NCBI GenBank assembly: GCA_934725735.1
Contig: CAKVCP010000028.1
Location: 1-21,006 of the forward strand
Length of the DNA stretch: 21,006 nt
Direction of reading: 5' to 3'
Origin: an uncultured Thermoguttaceae bacterium
GTDB lineage: Bacteria > Planctomycetota > Planctomycetia > Pirellulales > Thermoguttaceae
Below are positions 14,221 through 21,006 of the stretch, piece by piece (the stretch's first letter is position 1; every line of letters starts with the position of its first letter). The notes under the pieces are model-generated. The model searched no databases and was not told the origin of the DNA. It saw only the letters and a program-made list of their open reading frames with translations. The position numbers were made by a program, and so were the translations under genes.

Positions 14221-14763
14221 ATGCTGACAAACAACTTTTTTATCTGGGTTTTCATGGCGACGGCGTGCGTCGTCGCAGGTTTCGCGCTCAGTAAGGGAAC
14301 GACGAAACGCGTCTACTTCTTCTCCGGAATCGGAGCGGGAATCGTCGTCTTAGCGGTCGGAATTTGGAGCGTTTTTTTTCTAACGACGGACGAGAAACGA
14401 ATCCGCGCGACCGTAGAGTCTGCGGCGCAAGCGTTTGAAGAGAACGACGTGGAGAAAGGGCTCGGATATTTTTCACAAGAGGCGCGAATGATGAGGCAAC
14501 AGGCGTGGAAGCATATGTCCAGCGCGGAACTCGAGCGGGTGAAAATCTCGAATTTTCAAGTCGAAGAAATCAATCGTTATAAGTCTCCGCGGGCTGCGAT
14601 CGCGTCGTTTCGCTGCGCCGTCCGCGGGAAATGCGCAAACCAATATTGGGGAGCGGGCCCCTTCACGACGTTAATCGACTTCACGTCGGTCGAACTTCGT
14701 GAAGAAGCGCCGGGGGAGTGGAAAATCACGGATCGTATCGTCTTCAAGCAAGCGGCGCTTTAG
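14221..14763 (+). CDS. Two-pass membrane protein related to the preceding gene product
   Basis: A 180-residue protein with two hydrophobic helices (about 5-24 and 31-55) and an extracytoplasmic domain: RIRATVESAAQAFEEND, YFSQEA, several strands, and an end reading PGEWKITDR. VESAA, the ND-E acid turn, the FS/LS-x-x-A turn and the final GEW match the previous protein at equivalent places, so the two look like ancient tandem paralogues. GGAGG at 14208-14212, 8 bases before the ATG, gives a strong start. The last 20 bases overlap the end of mcsA on the other strand. Function unknown; no catalytic residues are evident. Confidence 0.78.
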   Translation: MLTNNFFIWVFMATACVVAGFALSKGTTKRVYFFSGIGAGIVVLAVGIWSVFFLTTDEKRIRATVESAAQAFEENDVEKGLGYFSQEARMMRQQAWKHMSSAELERVKISNFQVEEINRYKSPRAAIASFRCAVRGKCANQYWGAGPFTTLIDFTSVELREEAPGEWKITDRIVFKQAAL

Positions 14764-15259
14764 AGGGAGCGGTCGCGATTTTCTTTTCGAGAGCGACGAT
14801 CTCGTCGCGCAACTTCGAAGCGGTTTCGTAGTCCTCGATCTTAACCGCGTCCGCAAGGAGGTTTCGCAACCTGACCAGGGCGACGCCGAGGTCTTTTTCG
14901 CCCGCGTGTCTCGGTCTCTTGCCGACGTGCTTGAGCTTTCCGTGAAGCGCTAAGAAGAAGGGTTCCAGCCTTTCTCGAAAAACGACGTAATCGTGAGCGC
15001 AGCCGAGGAGCCCGTCTTTTCTGAAATCCTGGAGCGTCGCGCCGCAGCACGGGCACGTCTGGAAATCGTCGAGCATGAGGGAGTCGGTCGTCTCTTGAAG
15101 CTCTTTCTCCGAATCGTCGTTCGAGCTTTTTGCAAAAATGTCGTTCTGATGCAAATACTCGGCGGCATGTTCTTCGCACAGATGGAGCTCAACCTTCTGA
15201 GCGTCAATCATTTCGGTAATGTGAAAGGTCGCAGTACGACCGCACTTATGACATTTCAT
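14744..15259 (-). CDS. mcsA: McsA-like zinc-binding, UVR-domain protein
   Basis: In Gram-positive bacteria McsA activates the arginine kinase McsB, which tags proteins for ClpCP. This 171-residue protein has the same plan: zinc pairs CHKC (3-6) with CEEH (28-31), then CPCC (69-72) with Cys87, a LEPFFLALHG segment, and a C-terminal UVR motif (about 126-160, with LVRLRNLLADAVKIEDYETA), the UvrB/UvrC interaction helix pair. No mcsB, ctsR or clpC gene is in the window next to it, so the partner must be elsewhere or the protein works differently. The ATG at 15259 has AGAAGAG upstream. Its end overlaps the convergent membrane-protein gene by 20 bases. Confidence 0.85.
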   Translation of the reverse strand: MKCHKCGRTATFHITEMIDAQKVELHLCEEHAAEYLHQNDIFAKSSNDDSEKELQETTDSLMLDDFQTCPCCGATLQDFRKDGLLGCAHDYVVFRERLEPFFLALHGKLKHVGKRPRHAGEKDLGVALVRLRNLLADAVKIEDYETASKLRDEIVALEKKIATAPSKAPLA

Positions 15260-15329
15260 GTCAGTCTCTTCTTAATAAAACCACAAGGGAAAAAACGCTC
15301 AAGAACCCCAACGTTCTCAAAGCTTTGTT

Positions 15330-15358
15330 ACTATAATACAAAGAATGAAGCGCGTCAA
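15330..15358 (-). promoter_or_regulatory. Sigma70-like promoter for mcsA
   Basis: On the minus strand -35 TTGACG (15358-15353), 17-base spacer, -10 TATAGT (15335-15330); both boxes match 5 of 6. The leader is about 65 bases. No CIRCE or CtsR-like operator was recognised. Confidence 0.6.
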
Positions 15359-15367
15359 GAGCTAGCC

Positions 15368-15395
15368 TCGACGCAGTCGGCGAGGTCGTTATAAT
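15368..15395 (+). promoter_or_regulatory. Promoter for recQ
   Basis: A perfect -10 TATAAT at 15390-15395 with a weak -35 TCGACG at 15368-15373 (16-base spacer). Its -35 lies only 9 bases from the -35 of the divergent mcsA promoter, so the two probably compete or share control. Confidence 0.5.
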
Positions 15396-15424
15396 GAGAA
15401 AGGTCAACAGAAGGAGTTCATGGA

Positions 15425-17314
15425 ATGTCGTCGGAATCCGCCGATCCTCTTTATCAAACGCTTGCCGACGTTTTCGGTTATCGCAGTTTTCGCCCGCACC
15501 AAGAATCGATCATCCGCGCGATCCTTGAAGGACGCGACGTTTTCGCCGTCATGCCCACCGGCGGGGGGAAATCGCTCTGTTACCAGCTTCCGGCGCTCCT
15601 TATGGACGGACTGTGCGTGGTGGCGAGTCCCCTTCTCTCGCTGATGAAAGATCAGGTCGACGCGGCGCAGAAGAACGGAATCAGCGCGGCGACGCTCAAC
15701 TCGACGACGACCTCCGACGAATGGCGCGCCGTCATGGAAGAACTCGACCGCGGGCGCCTCAAACTTCTGTACGTCTCCCCGGAACGTTTCGGGGCGGCGC
15801 GCTTTCGCGAGACGCTTCAGCGGACGAAATTGAGCTTTTTCGCCATCGACGAAGCGCACTGCGTCTCGCAATGGGGTCATAATTTCCGCGCGGACTACCT
15901 GCAACTTGGCGAAATCGTCGATCTTTTTCCGCATTGTCCCGTCGCGGCGTTCACGGCGACGGCGACGGATCACGTCGCTAAAGACGTGAAGGGCTCTCTG
16001 AAGCTCCGCGACCCGTTCTGTCTCGTCGCGTCCTTCGACCGACCGAACCTCTTCTATCAGATCTCCTATCGCGAAGATTTTCCGCGCCAACTCGTCTCTT
16101 TCCTCAAAGAAGTCGAGGGAGAATCGGGGATCGTGTATCGCGCGACGCGCAAAAAAGTCGAAGAGACGACGGAGTTCCTCAAGCGCGCGGGGTACAAAGC
16201 GGCGGCGTATCACGCGGGTATGACGGACGAAGAACGCGCCAGGGTTCAAGAGTCTTTTTCGAAGGACGAAACGCCGATCATCGTAGCGACGATCGCGTTC
16301 GGAATGGGGATCGACAAATCGAACGTTCGTTTCGTCGTGCACGGGGACTTGCCGAAGGATATCGAGAGTTATTATCAGGAGACGGGGCGCGCGGGTCGCG
16401 ACGGGGCGACGGCGCGTTGCGCGCTCTTTTTCGGGTATCAGGACGCGGCGGTCTACCGCAGCTTTTTGGATCAATATGAAGACGCGGAGGCGCGTCGGGC
16501 GGCGGAAACGCGTCTCAACGAGATGGTGCGTTTCGCGGAGGCGGACGGGTGTCGACGCGTCAATCTTCTGAAATATTTCGGGGAGACGTATCGACCGATC
16601 GACGTGACGACGGAAGAGTCGGAAGGTGAAGCGCGTCCGGCGACGCGTTGCGGGGCGTGCGACTTCTGCGTCGGGGCGACGCCGCGAGTGGACGCGACGA
16701 TCGACGCGCAAAAGGCGCTCTCCGCGATGCAGCGCACCGGAAACCGTTTCGGCGCGGGATATATCGCCGACGTCTTGACGGGAACGCGCACGGATAAGAT
16801 CGTCTCCCTCGGTCACGACCAGCTCCCGACCTTCGGCGTGGGGGCGGATCGCACGAAATCATACTGGCGCTACCTTATCCAGGCGCTCCTCACCCAAGGC
16901 CTAGCGACGCTCGCCGCAGACCTGAAATTCCCCGTGCCGCAGGTGAACGCGCTCGGCTGGGAAGTTCTGCGCGGCAAGAGAAGCGTGACGATAGTCAAGC
17001 GGCCAGAAGGGAAAGAGAAGTCGAAAACGCGCTTTATCCGCGCGTCGTCGGATCCGTATTCCAAGGAGAATCTCTCGCCGCGCGACCGCGCCCTCTTCGA
17101 GGCGCTGCGTCTCAAGCGCATGGAGATCGCGCGAGCGGAAAACGTTCCCCCTTACGTCGTTTTTTCAGACAAATCGCTCATCGATATGGCGTGTCTCAAG
17201 CCGCGCACGGACGAAGATTTCCTCCTGGTGAGCGGAGTCGGACGCAGGAAACTTCGCAATTACGGGGCGGAATTTATGGAAACGATCGAAGAATTTCTCG
17301 AGAGTCGCCAGTAA
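15425..17314 (+). CDS. recQ: ATP-dependent DNA helicase RecQ
   Basis: RecQ is a 3'-5' helicase in recombinational repair. The 629-residue protein has the full E. coli-type architecture. Helicase core: Gln26 of RPHQESI, Walker A TGGGKS (45-50), DEAH (142-145), the aromatic loop CVSQWGHNFR, ATIAFGMGIDK and QETGRAGRDG (319-327). Zinc site: Cys376, Cys409, Cys412, Cys415. Winged-helix RQC domain: about 430-535. C-terminal HRDC domain: about 555-629 (LFEALRLKRMEIAR, LVSGVGRRKLRNYG). The ATG at 15425 is chosen over the out-of-frame ATG at 15420 because it opens the frame, with AAGGAG at 15411-15416. Confidence 0.97.
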   Translation: MSSESADPLYQTLADVFGYRSFRPHQESIIRAILEGRDVFAVMPTGGGKSLCYQLPALLMDGLCVVASPLLSLMKDQVDAAQKNGISAATLNSTTTSDEWRAVMEELDRGRLKLLYVSPERFGAARFRETLQRTKLSFFAIDEAHCVSQWGHNFRADYLQLGEIVDLFPHCPVAAFTATATDHVAKDVKGSLKLRDPFCLVASFDRPNLFYQISYREDFPRQLVSFLKEVEGESGIVYRATRKKVEETTEFLKRAGYKAAAYHAGMTDEERARVQESFSKDETPIIVATIAFGMGIDKSNVRFVVHGDLPKDIESYYQETGRAGRDGATARCALFFGYQDAAVYRSFLDQYEDAEARRAAETRLNEMVRFAEADGCRRVNLLKYFGETYRPIDVTTEESEGEARPATRCGACDFCVGATPRVDATIDAQKALSAMQRTGNRFGAGYIADVLTGTRTDKIVSLGHDQLPTFGVGADRTKSYWRYLIQALLTQGLATLAADLKFPVPQVNALGWEVLRGKRSVTIVKRPEGKEKSKTRFIRASSDPYSKENLSPRDRALFEALRLKRMEIARAENVPPYVVFSDKSLIDMACLKPRTDEDFLLVSGVGRRKLRNYGAEFMETIEEFLESRQ

Positions 17315-17356
17315 ACCGTACCGGGAGCGTAACGGTCGTAACGCCCCCGGCGGTTT
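17313..17356 (+). terminator. Probable terminator after recQ
   Basis: A long hairpin: outer arms AAACCG (17313-17318) and CGGTTT (17351-17356), inner arms CCGGGAGCGT and ACGCCCCCGG with one mismatch, 10-base loop. The U-run is short (TTT then mixed AT), so efficiency is uncertain. It begins inside the recQ stop codon. Confidence 0.6.
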
Positions 17357-17472
17357 CTAAATAAAAAAATATCTTGGGAGCATGTAGCCATAGAAGTATC
17401 AATCTGTTAGAATAAGATCGATTGTTCATCTATTTCTGGGCTCCGTCCCGGAAGTTTCATCAACTAAATCTA

Positions 17473-17496
17473 GTTTATTGCGTTTTACGCATAAAC
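17473..17496. promoter_or_regulatory. Inverted repeat upstream of pssA
   Basis: GTTTAT (17473-17478), one bulged T, GCGT, a TTT loop, then ACGCATAAAC: a 10-bp hairpin or operator-like dyad 50 bases before the pssA start. A TAGAAT -10-like box lies at 17408-17413, without a recognisable -35. If that box is used, the dyad lies in the leader RNA. Confidence 0.4.
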
Positions 17497-17546
17497 TCCG
17501 CGCAGGCGCATAGTTCGCGTCGGCGGATTCAAGAGGAAACTCTTCC

Positions 17547-18167
17547 ATGTTAGGATTTTACAACTACACGGTCGCCTTGACGTACGTCGGAATGCTTGTG
17601 GCGTTCGCGGGCGTAACCTTTGCGATGGATGGGAAAACGCTTGAAGCTCTTTTTTGCCTCATGTTGGCGGGAGTCTGCGATATGTTCGACGGCAAGATCG
17701 CGTCGACGATGGAACGAACGAAACAAGAGAAGCGTTTCGGGGTGCAGATCGACTCTTTGAGCGACCTCGTCAGTTTTGGAGTACTTCCGGCGGTAATCGT
17801 CTACGCGACGTCGCCGGACGGCAAATTCACGCACGCGATCGCCGGATTTTACCTTCTTTGCGCGTTGATTCGTCTGGCGTGGTTCAACGTCAACGAAGAA
17901 GAACGGCAAGACGCGAGCTCGGGGCCGCGCGAATCGTATCTCGGGCTTCCCGTCACGACGTCGGCGTTCTTCCTTCCGACGCTCCTTGGGGTCGGCTACC
18001 TTCGCGACTGGGAACTTGCGACGATCGGCACGGCGGTTCTCGGCGTCATGGCGCTCGCGTTCCTGACGCCCTTCTCTCTGCGGAAACCGAAAACTGCGGG
18101 AATGATCGGCATGCTGATGTTCGGTTGCTTCGAATTACTCATCCTTCTCACGGGAATTAAGAAATGA
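17547..18167 (+). CDS. pssA: CDP-diacylglycerol-serine O-phosphatidyltransferase
   Basis: This integral membrane enzyme makes phosphatidylserine from CDP-diacylglycerol and serine. The 206-residue protein has the CDP-alcohol phosphotransferase motif with its metal-binding acids at Asp45, Asp48, Gly49, Ala52, then Gly65, Asp69 and Asp73 (DMFDGKIAS and FGVQIDSLSD), followed by LVSFGVLPA, which is typical of PssA. The usual Arg after Ala52 is Ser53. About six hydrophobic helices are visible. GAGGA at 17533-17537 precedes the ATG by nine bases. Its stop overlaps the psd start (ATGA), so the two consecutive pathway enzymes are translationally coupled. Confidence 0.93.
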   Translation: MLGFYNYTVALTYVGMLVAFAGVTFAMDGKTLEALFCLMLAGVCDMFDGKIASTMERTKQEKRFGVQIDSLSDLVSFGVLPAVIVYATSPDGKFTHAIAGFYLLCALIRLAWFNVNEEERQDASSGPRESYLGLPVTTSAFFLPTLLGVGYLRDWELATIGTAVLGVMALAFLTPFSLRKPKTAGMIGMLMFGCFELLILLTGIKK

Positions 18168-18985
18168 GCGGAACGTCCCCAGTCGTCGATTTCCTTTACG
18201 GGAACGCGCTTGGCCGCCTGATTTTAAAGGCGATTCTTGCGAGTCACGCGGACAAAATCGCGGTCGCGTTCCTCTCGTCGCGCCTCTCCAAAGGACAGGT
18301 GAAACGCTACGCGAAACGCAACGGAATCGCAATGACGGACGAAGAGCTCGACAAATTCCGAACGTTCCGCGAGTTCTTCGGACGCGCGCGCGAAAACGAC
18401 GTCGATCTTACGCCCGAGAGACTCATCAGTCCTTGCGACTCGCGTCTGAGCGTCTTCCGTCTCGACGACAACGCGGGCTTCGACATTAAGAAGGCGCGTT
18501 ACGCGCTCTCGGATCTTTTCCAAGACGCGGAGCTCGCCAAAGAATTTCAAGGGGGCGACGTCCTCATCTTCCGCCTCTGCCCCTCCGATTACCACCGCTA
18601 CTGCTACATCGACGACGCGTTTCAGGGTCCGAATCACATGATCCCCGGCAAGCTCCACAGCGTTCAACCGATCTGCTGCGAAACGTACCCCGTTTACGCG
18701 CTCAACCGTCGATGCTGGACGCTCCTGGAAACGGAACATTTCGGACGCGTCGTCCAGACGGAAGTCGGGGCGCTCGTCGTCGGCGGGATCGTGAATCCGA
18801 AGGAAAACGCGCACGTCAAAAGAGGCGAAGAAAAGGGACGTTTTGACCTTGCCGGCTCGACGATCGTTCTCTTCTTCCAGAAAGACAAGATTCGCCTGCG
18901 TCCCGAGCTCGTTGAGAAGCTTAAGGACGGCGAAGTCCAAGTCAAGTACGGGGAATGGATCGGTAATCAGTTCGTCGCGGAGTGA
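18164..18985 (+). CDS. psd: Phosphatidylserine decarboxylase
   Basis: Psd decarboxylates phosphatidylserine to phosphatidylethanolamine at the membrane, after self-cleavage that turns a serine into a pyruvoyl cofactor. The 273-residue protein has the cleavage site GST (231-233, in LAGSTIVLFF), so Ser232 becomes the pyruvoyl group and the alpha chain is about 42 residues. SPCDSRLSV (Asp92) and YHRYCY (His144) supply the autocatalysis residues; MIPGKLHSVQP and VGALVVGGI are also typical. A FREFFGRA segment near 68-75 matches the longer clostridial-type family. It overlaps pssA by 4 bases and is followed by two terminators. Confidence 0.94.
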   Translation: MSGTSPVVDFLYGNALGRLILKAILASHADKIAVAFLSSRLSKGQVKRYAKRNGIAMTDEELDKFRTFREFFGRARENDVDLTPERLISPCDSRLSVFRLDDNAGFDIKKARYALSDLFQDAELAKEFQGGDVLIFRLCPSDYHRYCYIDDAFQGPNHMIPGKLHSVQPICCETYPVYALNRRCWTLLETEHFGRVVQTEVGALVVGGIVNPKENAHVKRGEEKGRFDLAGSTIVLFFQKDKIRLRPELVEKLKDGEVQVKYGEWIGNQFVAE

Positions 18986-19016
18986 TTCGCGCTCCGCGCA
19001 AGACCTTTTGAAACGC

Positions 19017-19051
19017 CGCGTTCAACGCCTGAGTTGAACGCGACTCTTTTT
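19017..19051 (+). terminator. Terminator after psd
   Basis: A perfect 10-bp stem, cgcgttcaac (19017-19026) and gttgaacgcg (19033-19042), 6-base loop, followed by a T-rich tail with five T at 19047-19051. Confidence 0.88.
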
Positions 19052-19076
19052 CAAGACGCCGCGGGAAAGAAAGAGC

Positions 19077-19098
19077 CCGCGTCAAGGGCGCGGTTTTT
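19077..19098 (+). terminator. Second, weaker terminator after psd
   Basis: A 5-bp stem ccgcg (19077-19081) and cgcgg (19089-19093), 7-base loop, then five T (19094-19098). The left arm can instead pair with upstream cgcggg (19060-19065), so two folds compete. It insulates the desulfoferrodoxin gene from pssA-psd read-through. Confidence 0.6.
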
Positions 19099-19159
19099 GT
19101 TTGGGAGGCTGATAACCGCGACGCAACGTTATCTTTGACGACTCAAAGGAGGAAAATCC

Positions 19160-19533
19160 ATGCAAGAACGTTATTTCTATTGTTCCCACTGTGGAAATAT
19201 CGCCGTGAAAGTCAAAGACGCGGGGGTTCCTCTCGTCTGCTGCGGAAGCCCGATGACGGAACTCGAAGCGGGGGCGGTCGACGCGTCTCTCGAAAAGCAC
19301 GTTCCCGTCGTCAAGCGCGAAGGGAACGTCGCGACGGTTCAGGTCGGCGAAACGCTCCATCCGTCCCTTCCGGAACATTACATCGAATGGATCGCGCTTC
19401 ATACTCGCCAAGGGATCCAGCGTCAGGCGCTTGACCCGGCGCCAAGCCGGAAGCGCGTTTCGCGCTCATCGACGGGGACGAAATCGAAGCGGCTTACGCC
19501 TATTGCAACCTTCACGGTCTGTGGAAAAAATGA
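19160..19533 (+). pseudogene. dfx: Desulfoferrodoxin (superoxide reductase), frameshifted
   Basis: Desulfoferrodoxin reduces superoxide to peroxide in anaerobes. The N-terminal rubredoxin-like FeCys4 site is present (Cys8, Cys11, Cys27, Cys28) and the catalytic part starts well: EKH (45-47), His67, HYIEWI (73-78). After LDP (19430-19438) the frame is lost. The reading frame beginning at gcc 19441 then encodes AKPEARFALIDGDEIEAAY and YCNLHGLWKK and stops at 19531-19533, exactly the expected family ending. One base (a G in the run at 19438-19439) appears missing. The in-frame product ends with about 37 unrelated residues (to 19552) and lacks the Cys and His iron ligands of YCNLHG. AAAGGAGG at 19145-19152 is a strong ribosome site, partly paired in a CTTTG/CAAAG hairpin. 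It is a real mutation or a sequencing/assembly error. Confidence 0.9.
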
Positions 19534-19846
19534 CGGTTCCGCATATCGCTAAGAAGAAATTTGCGCAAGAGGGCGTCTAGCGTTCTTTTCATCGATCGGT
19601 TCTTTCTCGGGGAGCGTTCAAATATCGAGCGCCCCTCGAAAAGCGTAAAAGCGCGACCTTTTCCGATCGGCGCGACTTTCGAGTCCTGCCCGAGGGGACC
19701 GCGACGCCGTTTTGCAATTCTTCGATAAGCGTTGAAAAGATAAACGAAGAGAATCGAGCCGTTTGAAATCCGAGTTGTCTGACCTTTTAGCAATGTCTAG
19801 TAAACTTGAAGCAGAAATTTAGGAAAGATTAGAGGCGATTAGGTAC
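19534..19846. other. Intergenic region before hsdS
   Basis: 313 bases with no intact gene. It contains a GC-rich imperfect hairpin (gggg and cccc arms, about 19599-19628) and a distant inverted repeat cgatcgg/ccgatcg. Base composition shifts from GC-rich to AT-rich within it, towards hsdS, so a recombination junction may lie here. No clear promoter for hsdS was found. Confidence 0.5.
19736..19822 (+). pseudogene. Possible remnant of an hsdM C-terminus
   Basis: In the same frame as hsdS, between stops at 19733 and 19820, the DNA reads as a charged helical peptide ending ELSDLLAMSSKLEAEI, then TAG, then ERLEAIRY up to the hsdS ATG. Short Leu/Glu/Lys-rich helical ends of this kind are common at the C-terminus of HsdM, which normally precedes HsdS. 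This rests on style only; the stretch is too short to prove homology. Confidence 0.2.
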
Positions 19847-20986
19847 ATGACGTCTAAACTCGATTCTCTTTGTGCTTATGCGACAGGAAAAGTTGCAGTC
19901 GAAGTCCTAAATGTTCACAACTATATATCTACTGAAAATATGACGCCGAACAAAGGCGGCGTAGTGGACGCAAAAATCCTCCCTTCCGTTCAATACGTTC
20001 AGCAATACTTAAAAGGCGACGTCTTAGTTTCCAACATCCGGCCATATTTCAAAAAAATCTGGATGGCAGAGTTTGACGGCGGGTGTTCGAATGACGTTTT
20101 AGTTTTCAGAGCTCGTGAAAAATGTGATCCAACTTTCTTGTATTACGTATTAGCCAGCGATAAATTTTTTGATTACGCCACCGCGACGTCAAAAGGCACT
20201 AAAATGCCAAGAGGGGATAAAGGCGCAATCATGAAGTTCCAGGCTTCTTACTTCGACATGGAGACACAACGTCGTATTGGAATAATCCTCAAGGGTATAG
20301 ACGAAAGGATTGCCCTTAATAGGCAGATAAACGATAATTTACAGTTGCTATTGTTTTCGTTATACGAGAACATCGCATTAGGCACTTCTTGCAAAAAAGA
20401 AACACAACTTTCTAAACTCTGTTCTTTTCAAGAAGGCTATGTTAATCCAACGCAAACCCATCCAGAATATTTTGACGGTGAAGTAAAATGGCTTCGTGCT
20501 GTTGACATCAATGAATCCTTCATCATTGAAACAAGCAGGACATTGACAAGAGCCGGATTTGAAAGTGCAAAGAAGAGTGCACTGCTTTTTAAGCCAAATA
20601 CGATAGCAATAAGTAAATCAGGAACAATCGGAAGGCTTGGTATAATTGCGGATTATATGTGTGGTAATAGAGCTGTTATAAATATCGTACCTAATAATGC
20701 AAACAATCTTCCTTTCGTGTATTGTTTTCTCAAAAGAAAACAGAAAGAGTTTCTTGACATGGCTGTGGGAAGTGTTCAGAAAAATCTCTATGTATCAATA
20801 CTTGAGCCTCTTGTCGTTTGCATACCGGATGATAAGACGTTGGACAAATTCAATGCCGCTGGCATTGCACTACTTAGTACAATTCACAATAATTGTGTTG
20901 AGAATACAAAACTAATCAGCCTCAGAGACACGCTGCTTCCGAAACTCATGTCCGGCGAGATCGACGTCTCAGCCGTTCAGCTTTAA
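19847..20986 (+). CDS. hsdS: Type I restriction-modification specificity subunit HsdS
   Basis: HsdS gives a type I methyltransferase/endonuclease its bipartite DNA target. The 379-residue protein shows two target-recognition domains. The first (about 1-135) has LKGDVLVSNIRPYFKK and the segment SNDVLVFRA; the second (about 186-325) has LFKPNTIAISKSGTIGRLG. Each is followed by a conserved helical spacer: QRRIGIILKGIDERIALNRQ (141-160) and a C-terminal LRDTLLPKLMSGEIDV (359-374). The gene is AT-richer with different codon choice (AAT, ATA, TTA), most strongly in its second half, while the last 40 bases again look native. GAGGCG at 19832-19837 is a weak ribosome site. No hsdM or hsdR is visible; they may lie beyond the right edge. 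Confidence 0.92.
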   Translation: MTSKLDSLCAYATGKVAVEVLNVHNYISTENMTPNKGGVVDAKILPSVQYVQQYLKGDVLVSNIRPYFKKIWMAEFDGGCSNDVLVFRAREKCDPTFLYYVLASDKFFDYATATSKGTKMPRGDKGAIMKFQASYFDMETQRRIGIILKGIDERIALNRQINDNLQLLLFSLYENIALGTSCKKETQLSKLCSFQEGYVNPTQTHPEYFDGEVKWLRAVDINESFIIETSRTLTRAGFESAKKSALLFKPNTIAISKSGTIGRLGIIADYMCGNRAVINIVPNNANNLPFVYCFLKRKQKEFLDMAVGSVQKNLYVSILEPLVVCIPDDKTLDKFNAAGIALLSTIHNNCVENTKLISLRDTLLPKLMSGEIDVSAVQL

Positions 20987-21006
20987 GCCGCTAAATTATC
21001 GTTTAT

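Noticed and set aside
15404..16816. 470-codon minus-strand open frame opposite recQ
   Set aside because: It is Arg/Phe-rich nonsense antisense to an intact RecQ; a by-product of codon bias.
19512..19793. 93-codon minus-strand frame between the desulfoferrodoxin gene and hsdS
   Set aside because: Basic, low-information translation with no motif. It overlaps the true end of the desulfoferrodoxin gene.
1..21006. CRISPR arrays, insertion sequences, prophage or toxin-antitoxin modules
   Set aside because: No regularly spaced repeats, transposase motifs, terminal repeats or recognisable toxin-antitoxin pairs were seen.

Overview
The window looks like chromosomal DNA of a planctomycete (Planctomycetota, probably Pirellulales-like). 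This is inferred from gene content: an oversized PilM with a membrane-spanning C-terminal extension, a Tat-exported Gfo/Idh/MocA oxidoreductase, a small protein placed directly before a Xer recombinase, and many short membrane or lipoproteins of unknown function. Coding DNA is GC-rich with a strong taste for GAC, GTC, TCG and CGC codons. A superoxide-reductase-type gene hints at an anaerobic or microaerophilic lifestyle. No tRNA, rRNA, CRISPR array or insertion sequence was seen.

Layout. 1-2193: start-containing part of pilM on the minus strand, with a sigma70-like promoter, a long leader and a possible leader peptide. 2532-3398: small lipoprotein and tadA (plus), closed by a terminator shared with the convergent ymdB-type gene (3464-4312, minus). 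4580-6309: a well-formed promoter, a 100-residue conserved-type protein, a terminator, then a Xer recombinase with an unusual insertion. 6506-10160: minus-strand block of purC, an M50 site-2-protease-like membrane protease, a 95-residue membrane protein and a membrane-anchored propeller-like protein with its own promoter. 10286-11841: a MurE-like Mur ligase that lacks several MurE signature residues.

12263-14763: a plus-strand cluster of a Tat-signal oxidoreductase and two related membrane-anchored proteins. 14744-17356: mcsA (minus) and recQ (plus), diverging from back-to-back promoters. 17547-18985: pssA-psd, the two-step route from CDP-diacylglycerol to phosphatidylethanolamine, overlapping by 4 bases and followed by two terminators. 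19160-19533: a desulfoferrodoxin gene broken by a one-base deletion. 19847-20986: an AT-richer hsdS-type specificity subunit that looks imported, with no intact hsdM before it.

Most of the window is housekeeping (tRNA editing, purine synthesis, recombination, phospholipid synthesis). The most unusual items are the frameshifted desulfoferrodoxin, the foreign-looking hsdS with a possible hsdM remnant, the degenerate MurE-like ligase, the M50/small-membrane-protein/propeller set, and the paired membrane proteins after the oxidoreductase. I did not find a clearly new multi-gene defence or metabolic system.
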